The notes below the pieces were generated by a model. That model worked only from the letters and a program-made list of their open reading frames with translations. It was not told the origin of the DNA and ran no database searches. Shown one piece after another: positions 23,200 through 30,773 of a stretch of 46,220 nt of DNA. Every line of letters starts with the position of its first letter. Position 1 is the stretch's first letter. The stretch comes from an uncultured Oscillospiraceae bacterium (GTDB lineage Bacteria; Bacillota; Clostridia; Oscillospirales; Oscillospiraceae), in the NCBI GenBank assembly GCA_934565795.1, contig CAKTIM010000018.1:1-46220 (forward strand), given 5' to 3'. Made by a program: the position numbers and the translations under genes.

Positions 23200-24848
23200 G
23201 CGTCCTCCCCGTTCTGCGCCAGCAGCGCCACCACGTCCCCGGCGGTGACGGCGTCCTGAAATACGCTCCGGCTCATGCGGTTGGCCGCAGTGGTATAAAA
23301 GCTGTTGGAGCCGAAAAAGCGCCGGGGGGTATCGGAGGCCAGCAGCTGTCCGTCAAAGAACATGCCCACCATGTCCGCGTACTCCGCGCAGAATTCCACA
23401 TCGTGGGATACCATCACCACGGTCATTCCCTCCCGGCACAGCCGCTTCAGAATGTCCGCAAAGGCCTGCTTGAAGAAATTGTCCAGGCCCTTGGTCGGCT
23501 CGTCCAGCAGCAGAAGCCGGGGCTGATTCAGCAGCACCTTCGCCAGCGCGGCGCGCTGCACCTCGCCGCCGGACAGGTCGCCCGGATGCATGGCCAGCAG
23601 GTGGGTGATCCGGCAGGTATCGGCGATTTGCGTAATTTTTGCCGCGTCCGCCGTCATTTCCTTCAGATCCTCCAGCACGGTCTGCTTGACAAACAGACAC
23701 TTGGGATCCTGGGGCAGCATGGAAACGCAGCCCTGGAACAGCTCGCTCCCGTAGGCGGAAAGCGCGCTGCCGAAGAGCTTCACCTGGCCCCGATAGAGCC
23801 TGCAAATGCCGCACACGGCCTTCAGCATGGTGGATTTTCCCGTGCCGTTGCCGCCCACCACGGCGTAGAGCGCCCCCTGGGGGACGGAAAAGGCAACGCC
23901 CTTGAGCACGTCCGGGGCGTTCCGCTCATAGCGAAACCACCCCTCCTTGATTTCCAGCGCGGGAACCTTCCCGGCAGGAAAGGGCTCCTGGGGCGCAAGC
24001 GCGGGGATTTTGGGCGGCGTGGGGAACCGGCGGGTGAGCCAGCTTCGCCCCTCCCGCACCGTCAGCGGGCAGCTGCCGCCTGCCCTGCTGCCGTAAAAAA
24101 TGCGCACCGGCGCGGGCAGGGCGGGGAACATCCGGCTGCCGGTCTCATACAGCTGTCCGGCGACCGTCCGGGGATTAGCGTCGGCGGTGATGCGCCCGTT
24201 TTCCATTACGATCACCCGGTCGGCGGCGGGGTATACGTCCTCCGTCCGATGCTCGGTGATCAGAATGGTGGTGCCCAGCTCTCGGTTGATTTTTCTCAGG
24301 GTGTTCAGAAAATCGGCGGCGGCAATGGGGTCAAGCTGACTGGTCGGCTCGTCCAGGATCAGGATTTCCGGCTGCATGACCATAATGGAGGCCAGGTTCA
24401 GCAGCTGCTTCTGCCCGCCGGAGAGCGTTGCCACCTCCCGGTGGAACCAATTCTGAATGCCGAAGAAGCTGGCCATCTCCGCCACCCGCAGCCGCATGAC
24501 GCTCTGCTGGCAGCCCAGGTTTTCCAGCCCGAAGGCCAGCTCGTGCCACACCTTGTCGGTGACGATCTGATCGTCCGGGTTCTGCATCACAAAGCCGATT
24601 TTGGCGGCCTGCTCTCCGGGGCTGATCTGCGCCAGGGGTACGCCGTCCAGCGTGATCTCGCCGGTTCGGCTCCCGTGGGGGGCCAGCACGGTTTTCAGGT
24701 GCCGCAGCAGGGTGGTCTTTCCGCTGCCGGATTGGCCGCACAGCAGGATATACTCCCCCTGGGTGATGTGCATGTGAATGCCCTCCAGAGCGGGGGCGGA
24801 CGCGCCGGGGTAGGTGAAGCTTACATTTTCCAGCGTGAAATTCGCCAC
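23196..24848 (-). CDS. Fused ECF ATPase (EcfA1-EcfA2 in one chain)
   Basis: 550 residues containing two ABC domains. Domain 1 (about 1-230) has Walker A GQSGSGKTT, MQNPDDQIVTDKVWHELAFG (ECF-type Q-loop), LSGGQKQ, LILDEPTSQLDP and TEHR. A linker of about 60 residues is followed by domain 2 (about 300-530) with GGNGTGKST, LPQDPKCLF, LSGGEVQ, LLLDEPTKGLDN and SHD. Both sites look competent. GTG 24848 follows GGAGG by seven bases and overlaps the end of the T-component gene by 28 bases. It powers the adjacent S and T components. The last 50 residues are an extension after the second domain. Confidence 0.92.
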   Translation of the reverse strand: MANFTLENVSFTYPGASAPALEGIHMHITQGEYILLCGQSGSGKTTLLRHLKTVLAPHGSRTGEITLDGVPLAQISPGEQAAKIGFVMQNPDDQIVTDKVWHELAFGLENLGCQQSVMRLRVAEMASFFGIQNWFHREVATLSGGQKQLLNLASIMVMQPEILILDEPTSQLDPIAAADFLNTLRKINRELGTTILITEHRTEDVYPAADRVIVMENGRITADANPRTVAGQLYETGSRMFPALPAPVRIFYGSRAGGSCPLTVREGRSWLTRRFPTPPKIPALAPQEPFPAGKVPALEIKEGWFRYERNAPDVLKGVAFSVPQGALYAVVGGNGTGKSTMLKAVCGICRLYRGQVKLFGSALSAYGSELFQGCVSMLPQDPKCLFVKQTVLEDLKEMTADAAKITQIADTCRITHLLAMHPGDLSGGEVQRAALAKVLLNQPRLLLLDEPTKGLDNFFKQAFADILKRLCREGMTVVMVSHDVEFCAEYADMVGMFFDGQLLASDTPRRFFGSNSFYTTAANRMSRSVFQDAVTAGDVVALLAQNGEDA

Positions 24849-25696
24849 GCGATTACCTCCTTGATGTGCAGCAGCGTCGGGATCAGCAGCAGGCAGCAGT
24901 AGGCGGGGAAGCCCCAGCCCAGAGGGCTGATTTTCAGCTTTGGGGTGAAGCTTGCCTGGGTGCCGCCCGCCGCAATCACGGCGATTTCCAGCCCCAGGAT
25001 CAGCGCCAGCAGAGAATAATCCCGCCCGGTCATGCGGTAGAGCTGGAACTGGGTGCGCTTACCGGCGCCGTAGCCCCGGGAGCGCATGGAGTCCGCCGTG
25101 ACCAGGCTCCCCTCCAGCGCCCAGTCCGTCAGGGCCGAGAGCACTGCCGACCCGTCCCGAGCCTTGTCCGTCAGCTTCCCGGATTGGGACGCGCCCTTGC
25201 CGATGGCCCGGCGGGCCAGAAGGATCTGCTTTGCCTTCCGGGTCAGCGCCGGGATCATTTGCAGCACCATCACCAGCAGCAGCGACAGCGCCGGGATCAG
25301 ATTCCCAAACAGGGCCGTAAATTTATCGCTGGTGAGCACGGCGCTGTAGCAGCCGAACCACAGCAGCATCACCACCATGATCGCGCCCAGAGCCATGCCG
25401 TAATACAGCGCCTCCAGCGTATAGGGGCGGCCAAACCACGTAAACAGCACGTGCTTGCCGGATTTATTCAGCAGCGGATTGATGAGCGACAGCAGCAGAA
25501 AGACACCGGCCATGCCGCCCAGCATTTTAAGCCCCTTTCGCCCATTCAGCAGAAGGTAATAGACAGCGGCGCACACGCACCCGGCGGCACAGTAGGCCGG
25601 ATGCTGGATGGTCGCGCCGAAGCCGATGGCCCCCAGAAAGAACAGAAAATTCACCGCCGGGTGGCACCCGGAAAACGCATCGCCCCGCACTGCCAT
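24821..25696 (-). CDS. ECF transporter T component (EcfT)
   Basis: 291 residues, first gene of the operon. The N-terminal hydrophobic region (HPAVNFLFFLGAIGFGATI, then several helices) is followed by the cytoplasmic coupling helices with ARRAIGKGASQSGK and SMRSRGYGAGKRTQ, the family's two Arg-containing motifs that bind the ATPase groove. The C-terminal helices end LLHIKEVIAWRISRWKM. The ATG is preceded by AAAGGGGGG, and a sigma-A promoter lies 42 bases upstream. The leader is only about 35 nt long, too short for a cobalamin riboswitch. Confidence 0.9.
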   Translation of the reverse strand: MAVRGDAFSGCHPAVNFLFFLGAIGFGATIQHPAYCAAGCVCAAVYYLLLNGRKGLKMLGGMAGVFLLLSLINPLLNKSGKHVLFTWFGRPYTLEALYYGMALGAIMVVMLLWFGCYSAVLTSDKFTALFGNLIPALSLLLVMVLQMIPALTRKAKQILLARRAIGKGASQSGKLTDKARDGSAVLSALTDWALEGSLVTADSMRSRGYGAGKRTQFQLYRMTGRDYSLLALILGLEIAVIAAGGTQASFTPKLKISPLGWGFPAYCCLLLIPTLLHIKEVIAWRISRWKM

Positions 25697-25737
25697 GCCC
25701 CCCTTTCAATCATTTACACTTCTCTATGAACCGCCCT

Positions 25738-25766
25738 ATTATACCAATTTTGCCCCTAAAAGGCAA
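25738..25766 (-). promoter_or_regulatory. Promoter of the ECF/cob operon
   Basis: Minus-strand TTGCCT (25766-25761), 17-base spacer, TATAAT (25743-25738). A single start here would drive all nine genes down to cobC; no terminator is visible between them. Confidence 0.85.
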
Positions 25767-25795
25767 CTGCTAAAAGGAAGCTGGAGAGCCGTTCC

Positions 25796-25824
25796 TTGAC
25801 TTTTGGGCGGTTGGGGCGTAAAAT
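25796..25824 (+). promoter_or_regulatory. Promoter of the DUF2284 gene
   Basis: TTGACT (25796-25801), 17-base spacer, TAAAAT (25819-25824), divergent from the cob operon promoter with 29 bases between the -35 boxes. Confidence 0.8.
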
Positions 25825-25845
25825 GGGGGCAAAGGAGGTGCCTCT

Positions 25846-26385
25846 ATGACAGAAAAAGAGATGATCGACCGGGCACAGGAGGAGGGCTTTGCCGCCGCTG
25901 CGGTGGTGGACACGGAAAAAATCGTATTCGATCCCATGTTCCGCCCGTTCTGCGAGGAGAATCTGTGCGGGCAGTATGGCGTCAATTATTCCTGCCCCCC
26001 GGACTGCGGAACCCCGGAGGAGATGAAGCAGCGGGTGCTGGCCCACAGGCGCGGACTGGTGCTGCAAACCATCTGGGAGATATCGGACTACACGGATAAA
26101 AAGGCCATCAAGCATGCCAAGCAGTCCCACAATGCCGCGTCCATCCGGCTGATGAAGAAATTTCGGAGCGAGGGCTGCCCGGGCTTTCTGGTGGGGGCCA
26201 GCGGGTGCGCCCTGTGCAGTCCCTGCGCCCTGAAAAACGGCCAGCCCTGCACCTACCCGGAGCTGCGCTATTCCTGCATGTCCGCCTATTGCATCTTCGT
26301 GCGGAAGCTGGCGGAAAGCTGCGGCATGGAATACGACTGCGGCGAGGGGCTGCTTGCATTTTTTGGAATGTACGTTTTTGATTGA
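25846..26385 (+). CDS. DUF2284 cysteine-rich metal-binding protein
   Basis: 179 residues of the DUF2284 family. Eleven or more cysteines sit in clusters: CEENLCGQYGVNYSCPPDCG near 40-60, GCPGFLVGASGCALCSPCAL near 117-140, and YSCMSAYC near 150. They probably coordinate iron-sulfur clusters or other metals. There is no signal peptide, so it is cytoplasmic. AAAGGAGG lies six bases before the ATG. It is divergent from the ECF/cob operon. DUF2284 proteins are common in anaerobes, often with methyltransfer or corrinoid genes, but their reaction is unknown. A link to corrinoid metabolism is a guess from location. Confidence 0.85.
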   Translation: MTEKEMIDRAQEEGFAAAAVVDTEKIVFDPMFRPFCEENLCGQYGVNYSCPPDCGTPEEMKQRVLAHRRGLVLQTIWEISDYTDKKAIKHAKQSHNAASIRLMKKFRSEGCPGFLVGASGCALCSPCALKNGQPCTYPELRYSCMSAYCIFVRKLAESCGMEYDCGEGLLAFFGMYVFD

Positions 26386-26410
26386 TTTTTGCCCTGTAAT
26401 GTGCTAAAAT
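26382..26410 (+). promoter_or_regulatory. Promoter of the DUF4430 protein gene
   Basis: TTGATT (26382-26387), 17-base spacer, TAAAAT (26405-26410). The -35 overlaps the stop codon of the DUF2284 gene, so the secreted protein has its own promoter even if read-through occurs. Confidence 0.75.
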
Positions 26411-26443
26411 AGGGGCGCAAAAAAATGAAAAGGAGATTTACCC

Positions 26444-27241
26444 ATGAAAAAACTGATATCCCTGCTGCTCTGCCTGGCCATGGTGCTGAGCCTTGCCTGC
26501 TTCGCCTCCGCCGAGGCAGTGGAAGCCACCGATGAGACCACGGAGATTCTCTGGGACGAAAACCATGAGACCATTCTGCTGGAAATGGGCGCGGAATACG
26601 GCGAGGGCGCAAAGACCTTTGCCCTGGTGACTAATCACCTGAACCAGGTCACCATCTGCACCGTGCACACCGATGAAGAGACTGTTGGCGCTGCTCTGGC
26701 CGCTCTGAACATCATTGCCGGTGTGGACAGCGACTTCGGCCTGTACGTCAAGACCGTGGACGGCTATCTGGCCGACTATGACACCGACGGCAGCTACTGG
26801 GCGTTCTACATCGACGGCGAGTACGCCACCACCGGCGTGGACTCCACCGAGATCAACGAGGGCAGCACCTACCTGCTCCAGGTGGAGGGTGTTGAGATGG
26901 AGGATGGCACCACCATTCCTCTGGAAAACGGCAAGAACTATGGCCTGGGCGACAAGACCTTTGTGCTGCAGGTGATCGACGGCGAGGGCAATGAGATCGC
27001 CGTGGCCGTCTCCACCGATGCCGACACCGTGGGCGCTGCCCTGGCCGAGCTGGGCATCGTGGCGGGCGAGGACAGCGACTTCGGCCTGTACGTCAAGACC
27101 GTGAACAATGTCACCGCCGACTACGACACCGACGGCAGCTACTGGGCATTCTACATCGACGGCGAGTACGCCACCACCGGCGTGGACTCCACCGAGATCA
27201 ACGAGGATGCCGTCTACACCCTCCAGGTCGAGAAGGCCTAA
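26444..27241 (+). CDS. Secreted protein with two DUF4430 (transcobalamin beta-domain-like) domains
   Basis: 265 residues. A signal peptide (MKKLISLLLCLAMVLSLACF, cleavage likely near ASA-EA; the Cys context LSLAC is a weak lipobox) is followed by two homologous domains of about 110 residues. Each has AxxTVGAALAxLxI, DFGLYVKTV, DYDTDGSYWAFYIDGEYA and TTGVDSTEIN, the DUF4430 pattern. In Pfam/InterPro this domain is related to the C-terminal domain of intrinsic factor and transcobalamin (established knowledge). The exposed aromatic strand SYWAFYIDGEYA corresponds to the part that packs on the ligand in those proteins. AAGGAG lies before the ATG. The position beside a dedicated corrinoid uptake operon suggests a surface corrinoid-binding role. 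It is monocistronic with a strong terminator. Confidence 0.85.
   Translation: MKKLISLLLCLAMVLSLACFASAEAVEATDETTEILWDENHETILLEMGAEYGEGAKTFALVTNHLNQVTICTVHTDEETVGAALAALNIIAGVDSDFGLYVKTVDGYLADYDTDGSYWAFYIDGEYATTGVDSTEINEGSTYLLQVEGVEMEDGTTIPLENGKNYGLGDKTFVLQVIDGEGNEIAVAVSTDADTVGAALAELGIVAGEDSDFGLYVKTVNNVTADYDTDGSYWAFYIDGEYATTGVDSTEINEDAVYTLQVEKA
26726..27205 (+). repeat. Near-identical 135-bp direct repeat inside the DUF4430 gene
   Basis: Copies at 26726-26860 and 27071-27205 (offset 345). The first 33 bases are identical, and the last 75 differ at one position. Between them a short segment is diverged (DGYLA versus NNVTA). The flanking parts of the two domains are far less alike, pointing to recent duplication or gene conversion of just this block. 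Confidence 0.9.
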
Positions 27242-27253
27242 GGCAAAAACATT

Positions 27254-27287
27254 TTCAGCCAGCGCTTATGCGCTGGCTGAATTTTTT
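27254..27287. terminator. Terminator between DUF4430 and PAP2 genes
   Basis: Stem TTCAGCCAGCGC / GCGCTGGCTGAA with loop TTAT, followed by TTTTTT on the plus strand. The minus strand has a weaker T-rich tail, so it probably acts in both directions. Confidence 0.9.
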
Positions 27288-27972
27288 ATGCGGCAGCCTT
27301 TTCCCGGTCAAAGAGCCGGTAGAAGGGGCGGGTGATTTTTTTGCTTTTGCACAGGTCAAAGGTGATTTCCCCCAGCAGCCACCCGGAGAGCACATCCACG
27401 ATCACGTGCTGCTTGGTGGTCAGGGTGGAGATGAAGATCAGCAGGGTAAAGACATAGGCGAAGACCTGAAACCATTTTGGAGCCTTGGTTTTTTTCAGCC
27501 CTCGGCAGCACAGCCAACTGAACTGGCAATGCAGGGAGGGGAAAAGGTTCGTGGGCGTGTCGGAGGCGTAGATGATGCGCATTCCGAAATCCCACAGGGA
27601 GTGGCCCGTTACCTCCGGCCGGGTGTTGGTGGTGGGCAGAAAAAGAAAGCACAGCAGAAATACGAACAGCGACAGCACGTGGGCGCTGAGAAAACGGAAT
27701 GCATTTTCCTTTTCGCTGCGCAGAATCAGCGCGTAGCAAATATACCAGAATACAAACGCCCCGGTGTAGATGATTACAGTCCAGGGCAGAAACGGAATGG
27801 CGTGGTCGACGGGTAACTCAACGTTATAGTGGGGCACCCTGTCCATAAACAGCTTGGTGCCGGAATAAACGCTCACCTGAAAACCCAGGGTGCACAGCAG
27901 CGGCAGCACCGTATATTCCGGGATGATGCGGGTGAGCAGGCGGCAGACGGCGTGATATAGCTTTTTAAACAT
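27286..27972 (-). CDS. PAP2-family membrane phosphatase
   Basis: 228 residues with about six membrane helices. The PAP2 site appears as TNTRPEV (115-121, motif 1 remnant), NLFPSLHCQ (PSxH, 145-148) and STLTTKQHVIVDVLSG, where His189 and Asp193 are the catalytic pair. The usual motif-3 Arg is Thr183. Such proteins remove phosphate from lipid phosphates or undecaprenyl pyrophosphate at the outer face of the membrane. The upstream gene is a VTT-domain membrane protein, 69 bases away across a relic inverted-repeat element; both could act in lipid turnover. The ribosome site is weak (AGAGGA). Confidence 0.82.
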   Translation of the reverse strand: MFKKLYHAVCRLLTRIIPEYTVLPLLCTLGFQVSVYSGTKLFMDRVPHYNVELPVDHAIPFLPWTVIIYTGAFVFWYICYALILRSEKENAFRFLSAHVLSLFVFLLCFLFLPTTNTRPEVTGHSLWDFGMRIIYASDTPTNLFPSLHCQFSWLCCRGLKKTKAPKWFQVFAYVFTLLIFISTLTTKQHVIVDVLSGWLLGEITFDLCKSKKITRPFYRLFDREKAAA

Positions 27973-27980
27973 GGGGTGTC

Positions 27981-28073
27981 CTCTGGAAGCTCTGAATAAA
28001 TCGTCCGCAGCCGGGCAGCAGGTCGCTTGTCCCCCCTACTGTCAGCGCTCGCCGGTTTCATCAGAGCCTCTCT
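27981..28073. repeat. Inverted-repeat element, copy 3 (shortened, about 93 bp)
   Basis: The left end TCTGGAAGCTCTGAATAAATC continues GTCCGCAGCC (A type). The right end, read from the other strand, is AGAGAGGCTCTGATGAAACC then GGCGAGCGC (diverged B type). The centre is reduced compared with the other copies. It lies between two minus-strand genes, and its right part encodes the last codons and stop of the VTT-domain protein. Confidence 0.7.
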
Positions 28074-28773
28074 CTTTCTCTTTTTGTGTGTTATTTTTAT
28101 GCTTTTTGCAGATGCGGTTGTATACCAGCAGTCCAATACCGCTGACGGCCAGGGTGACGGCAAAGGTGATGATGGCCGCGCCATAGCGCTTGGTGCCCAG
28201 GGCGTTGCCGCCGATGGTGGAGGTGATCACCGAGGGGATCCGCCCCAGGGTGCAGATCAGGCAGAAGATGGGAAACGGAATATCCGTCAGCCCCGCGAAA
28301 TAGCCCAATAGATCCTTGGGCGTGCCGGGGAGCATATAGACGATCAGGAAGAGAAAATCCCTGGTCTCGCTGGTTTTCAGGAATTTGACCGAGTTGATCT
28401 TCTCCTCACTGAAAAAGACTCGCACCAGCCGCATTCCGAATTTCCGCACCAGCCAGAAGGTGATGATGCTGCCGATGGCAGCGGCGGCGATGGAGAGGAT
28501 CGTCCCTTCCACTACGCCGAAGGCGTATCCGGCGGCGATCTCAAAGGGCTCGCCGGGGATGGCGGCAATCACCACCTGCAAAATCACCATCCCGGCGAAA
28601 ATCAGCCGGGCGCGCCAGCCGTTCGCCTCCACCCAGCTGCGAAACGTGGCCGGGTCGGAGATGAATTGAATCAGGGGCGTGCCCACATATTTCCAAATAA
28701 CAACGCTGAAAATCAAAACCGCGGCAATCAAACCAGCCGCAATCCAGCGCTTCCTCCGTATGCTCCCATCCAT
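28042..28773 (-). CDS. TVP38/TMEM64 (VTT/DedA-like) membrane protein
   Basis: 243 residues from ATG 28773, eight bases after GGAGG; the longer frame from 28842 would start inside the promoter. The VTT domain contains IPGEPFEIAAGYAFGVVEGT, the family's G-rich motif, then GSIITFWLVRKFGMRLV and YMLPGTPKDLLGYFAGLTDI. Six or so hydrophobic segments. Proteins of this class are linked to lipid scrambling and undecaprenyl-phosphate recycling. The final residues GSDETGER come from the right end of an inverted-repeat element, so the natural C-terminus was probably replaced. Confidence 0.85.
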   Translation of the reverse strand: MDGSIRRKRWIAAGLIAAVLIFSVVIWKYVGTPLIQFISDPATFRSWVEANGWRARLIFAGMVILQVVIAAIPGEPFEIAAGYAFGVVEGTILSIAAAAIGSIITFWLVRKFGMRLVRVFFSEEKINSVKFLKTSETRDFLFLIVYMLPGTPKDLLGYFAGLTDIPFPIFCLICTLGRIPSVITSTIGGNALGTKRYGAAIITFAVTLAVSGIGLLVYNRICKKHKNNTQKEKERGSDETGER

Positions 28774-28810
28774 AGAGCCATCCTCCAGAATAAAGCTGTA
28801 AAACCCTGCT

Positions 28811-28839
28811 ATCATAGCGCAGAGTACAAAAAAAGTCAA
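28811..28839 (-). promoter_or_regulatory. Promoter of the VTT-domain gene
   Basis: Minus-strand TTGACT (28839-28834), 17-base spacer, TATGAT (28816-28811). Confidence 0.85.
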
Positions 28840-28880
28840 CAATTTGCAGGGAATCTTAAAGGATTGTTTATCATTTTTAA

Positions 28881-28909
28881 TAAAATACAGCGCCGGGAAA
28901 CCGGCGCTG
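28881..28909 (-). terminator. Terminator of the amino acid ABC/TrpR-like operon
   Basis: Minus-strand stem CAGCGCCGG / CCGGCGCTG with a short loop, then TATTTTATT. Five bases after the stop codon. Confidence 0.88.
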
Positions 28910-28913
28910 CGGG

Positions 28914-29207
28914 TTATTCAGAACTTCCCTCGTCCTGTACCATCCTGCGGTAGCCGCTGCCGTATTGCACGCAGCGGGAGACGCGGCTGAGGGTGGCGGA
29001 GGAGATGTTGGTCTGCTCGATCACCTGGGAATAGGTCTTGCCCTCAAACAGGAGCTTGGCCGCCCGGAGCCGCTGGGCCATCTGCTCTACCTCCTTGCGG
29101 GTGCACAGATCGTCCAGAAAGGCGGCGCAGGCCTCCGGGCTGTCGATTTTTACAAAGGCCTGATACAATTCCTGAATCATTTCCTCGTCAAACTGATGCT
29201 GGGGCAT
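28914..29207 (-). CDS. TrpR/YerC/YecD-family DNA-binding protein
   Basis: 97 residues. A helical start (MIQELYQAFVKIDSPEACAA) leads to a Trp-repressor-like HTH with EQMAQRLRAAKLLFEGKTYS and the recognition region NISSATLSRVSRCVQYG. The YVQYGSGYRR-like end is typical of the YerC/YecD subgroup. It is last in the operon of a polar amino acid ABC transporter (24 bases after the ATPase gene), so it may sense an amino acid and repress the operon. A palindrome lies in the operon promoter 2.4 kb upstream. GGAGG precedes the ATG. Confidence 0.85.
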   Translation of the reverse strand: MPQHQFDEEMIQELYQAFVKIDSPEACAAFLDDLCTRKEVEQMAQRLRAAKLLFEGKTYSQVIEQTNISSATLSRVSRCVQYGSGYRRMVQDEGSSE

Positions 29208-29230
29208 GTCCGTTCCTCCAAATTAAATTA

Positions 29231-29989
29231 TTAAATTCTTTCCAGAGAGCTGCTCAAAAACTGCCGGGTCTTGGCGGACTTGGGAGAGCCAAACACCTGG
29301 TCGGGGGTGCCGTCCTCCTCGATGATGCCCTCTGCCATAAAGATCACCCGGTCAGAGATGGACTTGGCGAATTCCATCTCGTGTGTTACTATAATAATGG
29401 TTCTGTCCGCATTTTTCAAGCCCCGAATGACGCGCAGCACCTCCCCGGTCAGCTCCGGGTCCAGAGCGGAGGTGGGCTCGTCGAAGCACAGGATGTCCGG
29501 CTCCAGCGCCAGGGCACGGGCAATGGCCACCCGCTGCTGCTGCCCGCCGGAGAGCTGGCAGGGGTAATTGCCGATCCGGGCCGTCAGCCCCACCTGGTCG
29601 ATGAGCCTGCGGGCATTCTGCTCCAGCGCCGCCGGGGACGCTTTTTTCAGCAGCTTAGGGGCCAGCATCACATTTTCCAGCACCGTGTATTGGGGGAACA
29701 GGTTGAAGGACTGGAACACCAGACCGAAGTGCAGCCGGTTTTTCCGAATTTCCTCGTCGCTGACATGCCGGTGGGCCTCGCCGTTGAATAGTTCCTTCCC
29801 GTTGACGCAGATGGTGCCGCTCTCCGCCGTCTCCAAAAAGTTCAGGCAGCGCAGCAGGGTGGTCTTGCCGCTGCCGGAGGAGCCGATGATGGACAGCACC
29901 TGCCCCTTTTCCAGGGAAAAGGAGATGTCCTTCAGCACATCGGTGCCGCCGAAGCTCTTTTGAATGTGCTTCACTTCCAGAATCGCCAT
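29231..29989 (-). CDS. Polar amino acid ABC transporter, ATP-binding subunit
   Basis: 252 residues starting MAILEVKHIQKSFGGTDVLK. Walker A GSSGSGKTT, Q-loop VFQSFNLFPQYT, signature LSGGQQQR, Walker B DILCFDEPTSALDP and switch His in VTHEM. It is the GlnQ/ArtP/HisP class energising import of polar amino acids. The start is set by a GGGGGTAAGG site and by being five bases from the permease stop; the longer frame to 30097 is inside that permease. No C-terminal regulatory domain. Confidence 0.92.
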   Translation of the reverse strand: MAILEVKHIQKSFGGTDVLKDISFSLEKGQVLSIIGSSGSGKTTLLRCLNFLETAESGTICVNGKELFNGEAHRHVSDEEIRKNRLHFGLVFQSFNLFPQYTVLENVMLAPKLLKKASPAALEQNARRLIDQVGLTARIGNYPCQLSGGQQQRVAIARALALEPDILCFDEPTSALDPELTGEVLRVIRGLKNADRTIIIVTHEMEFAKSISDRVIFMAEGIIEEDGTPDQVFGSPKSAKTRQFLSSSLERI

Positions 29990-29994
29990 ATGCC

Positions 29995-30684
29995 TTACCC
30001 CCTGAAATAGTCCATTTTCTTTTCCAGCCGGTTCAGCCCCACCGTGAGCACGCCGCTGAAGATCAGATAGTAGATCGCGGTGAAGAACAGGGGCCACACC
30101 TGCCCGGAGATGCCCTGGGAGCCTTTCAGGAAGGCGGTGCCCGCCCAGATGATCTCCTGCAGGGCGATGATGCGGGCCAGCGCCGTGTCCTTGACCAATG
30201 TGATGACCTCATTGCCCATGGGGGGCAGGATGCGCTTGATGACCTGCAGCAGGATCACCTTGAAGAAGATCTGCCCCTTGGTCATGCCCAGCACCTGACC
30301 GGCCTCCCACTGACCCACGGGGATGCTCTGAAGGCCGCCCCGGTAGATTTCGGAGAAATAGCAGGCGTAGTTGACGATGAAGGCAAAGGCGGAGGCGGCA
30401 AACCGCCCGCTCTCGCCCTTGGGCCAGAAGGTGACCTTCAGTACCAGGCCGGGGAAATAATAGATGATCAGCAGCTGGATCATCAGCGGCGTGCCCCGAA
30501 TGACCCAGACGAACAGATTGGTCAGGATGCTCAGGGGCTTGAACTTCGACATGGAGCCGAACATGATAATCAGCCCCAGGGGCACCGCCCCCAGCAGCGT
30601 CACCGCGAACAGCCGCAGGGTTTGCAGAAAGCCGATATTCAGGGACTGAAAGACAATGGGAAATTGCCGGAGAAATGTTTCCAT
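29995..30684 (-). CDS. Polar amino acid ABC transporter, permease subunit
   Basis: 229 residues of the HisM/GlnP family. The TM core includes TLRLFAVTLLGAVPLGLIIM and VWVIRGTPLMIQLLIIYY (RGTPLM is a family signature). The EAA coupling loop reads GQWEAGQVLGMTKGQIFFKV. Only one permease gene is present, so the channel is probably a homodimer. It lies 90 bases downstream of the binding-protein gene, with a GC-rich hairpin in the gap. Confidence 0.93.
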   Translation of the reverse strand: METFLRQFPIVFQSLNIGFLQTLRLFAVTLLGAVPLGLIIMFGSMSKFKPLSILTNLFVWVIRGTPLMIQLLIIYYFPGLVLKVTFWPKGESGRFAASAFAFIVNYACYFSEIYRGGLQSIPVGQWEAGQVLGMTKGQIFFKVILLQVIKRILPPMGNEVITLVKDTALARIIALQEIIWAGTAFLKGSQGISGQVWPLFFTAIYYLIFSGVLTVGLNRLEKKMDYFRG

Positions 30685-30713
30685 AGTATACCCGCCTTTT
30701 ACGCAGAAACGGG

Positions 30714-30734
30714 CCGCCCGGAAAAGCTGGGCGG
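30714..30734. repeat. GC-rich hairpin between binding-protein and permease genes
   Basis: Stem CCGCCC / GGGCGG with a 9-base loop, without a T-run. In this position it can block 3' decay, leaving more binding-protein than permease mRNA. Confidence 0.5.
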
Positions 30735-30773
30735 TCGTTCCTGTGGTGTTTTCTATATTGTTACGGTGTTTTT

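Noticed and set aside
23403..24902. 499-codon plus-strand frame opposite the fused ECF ATPase
   Set aside because: Shadow; the opposite strand has two complete ABC domains.
26726..27205. 135-bp direct repeats considered as mobile-element ends or recombination sites
   Set aside because: They are coding repeats of homologous protein domains in the same frame.
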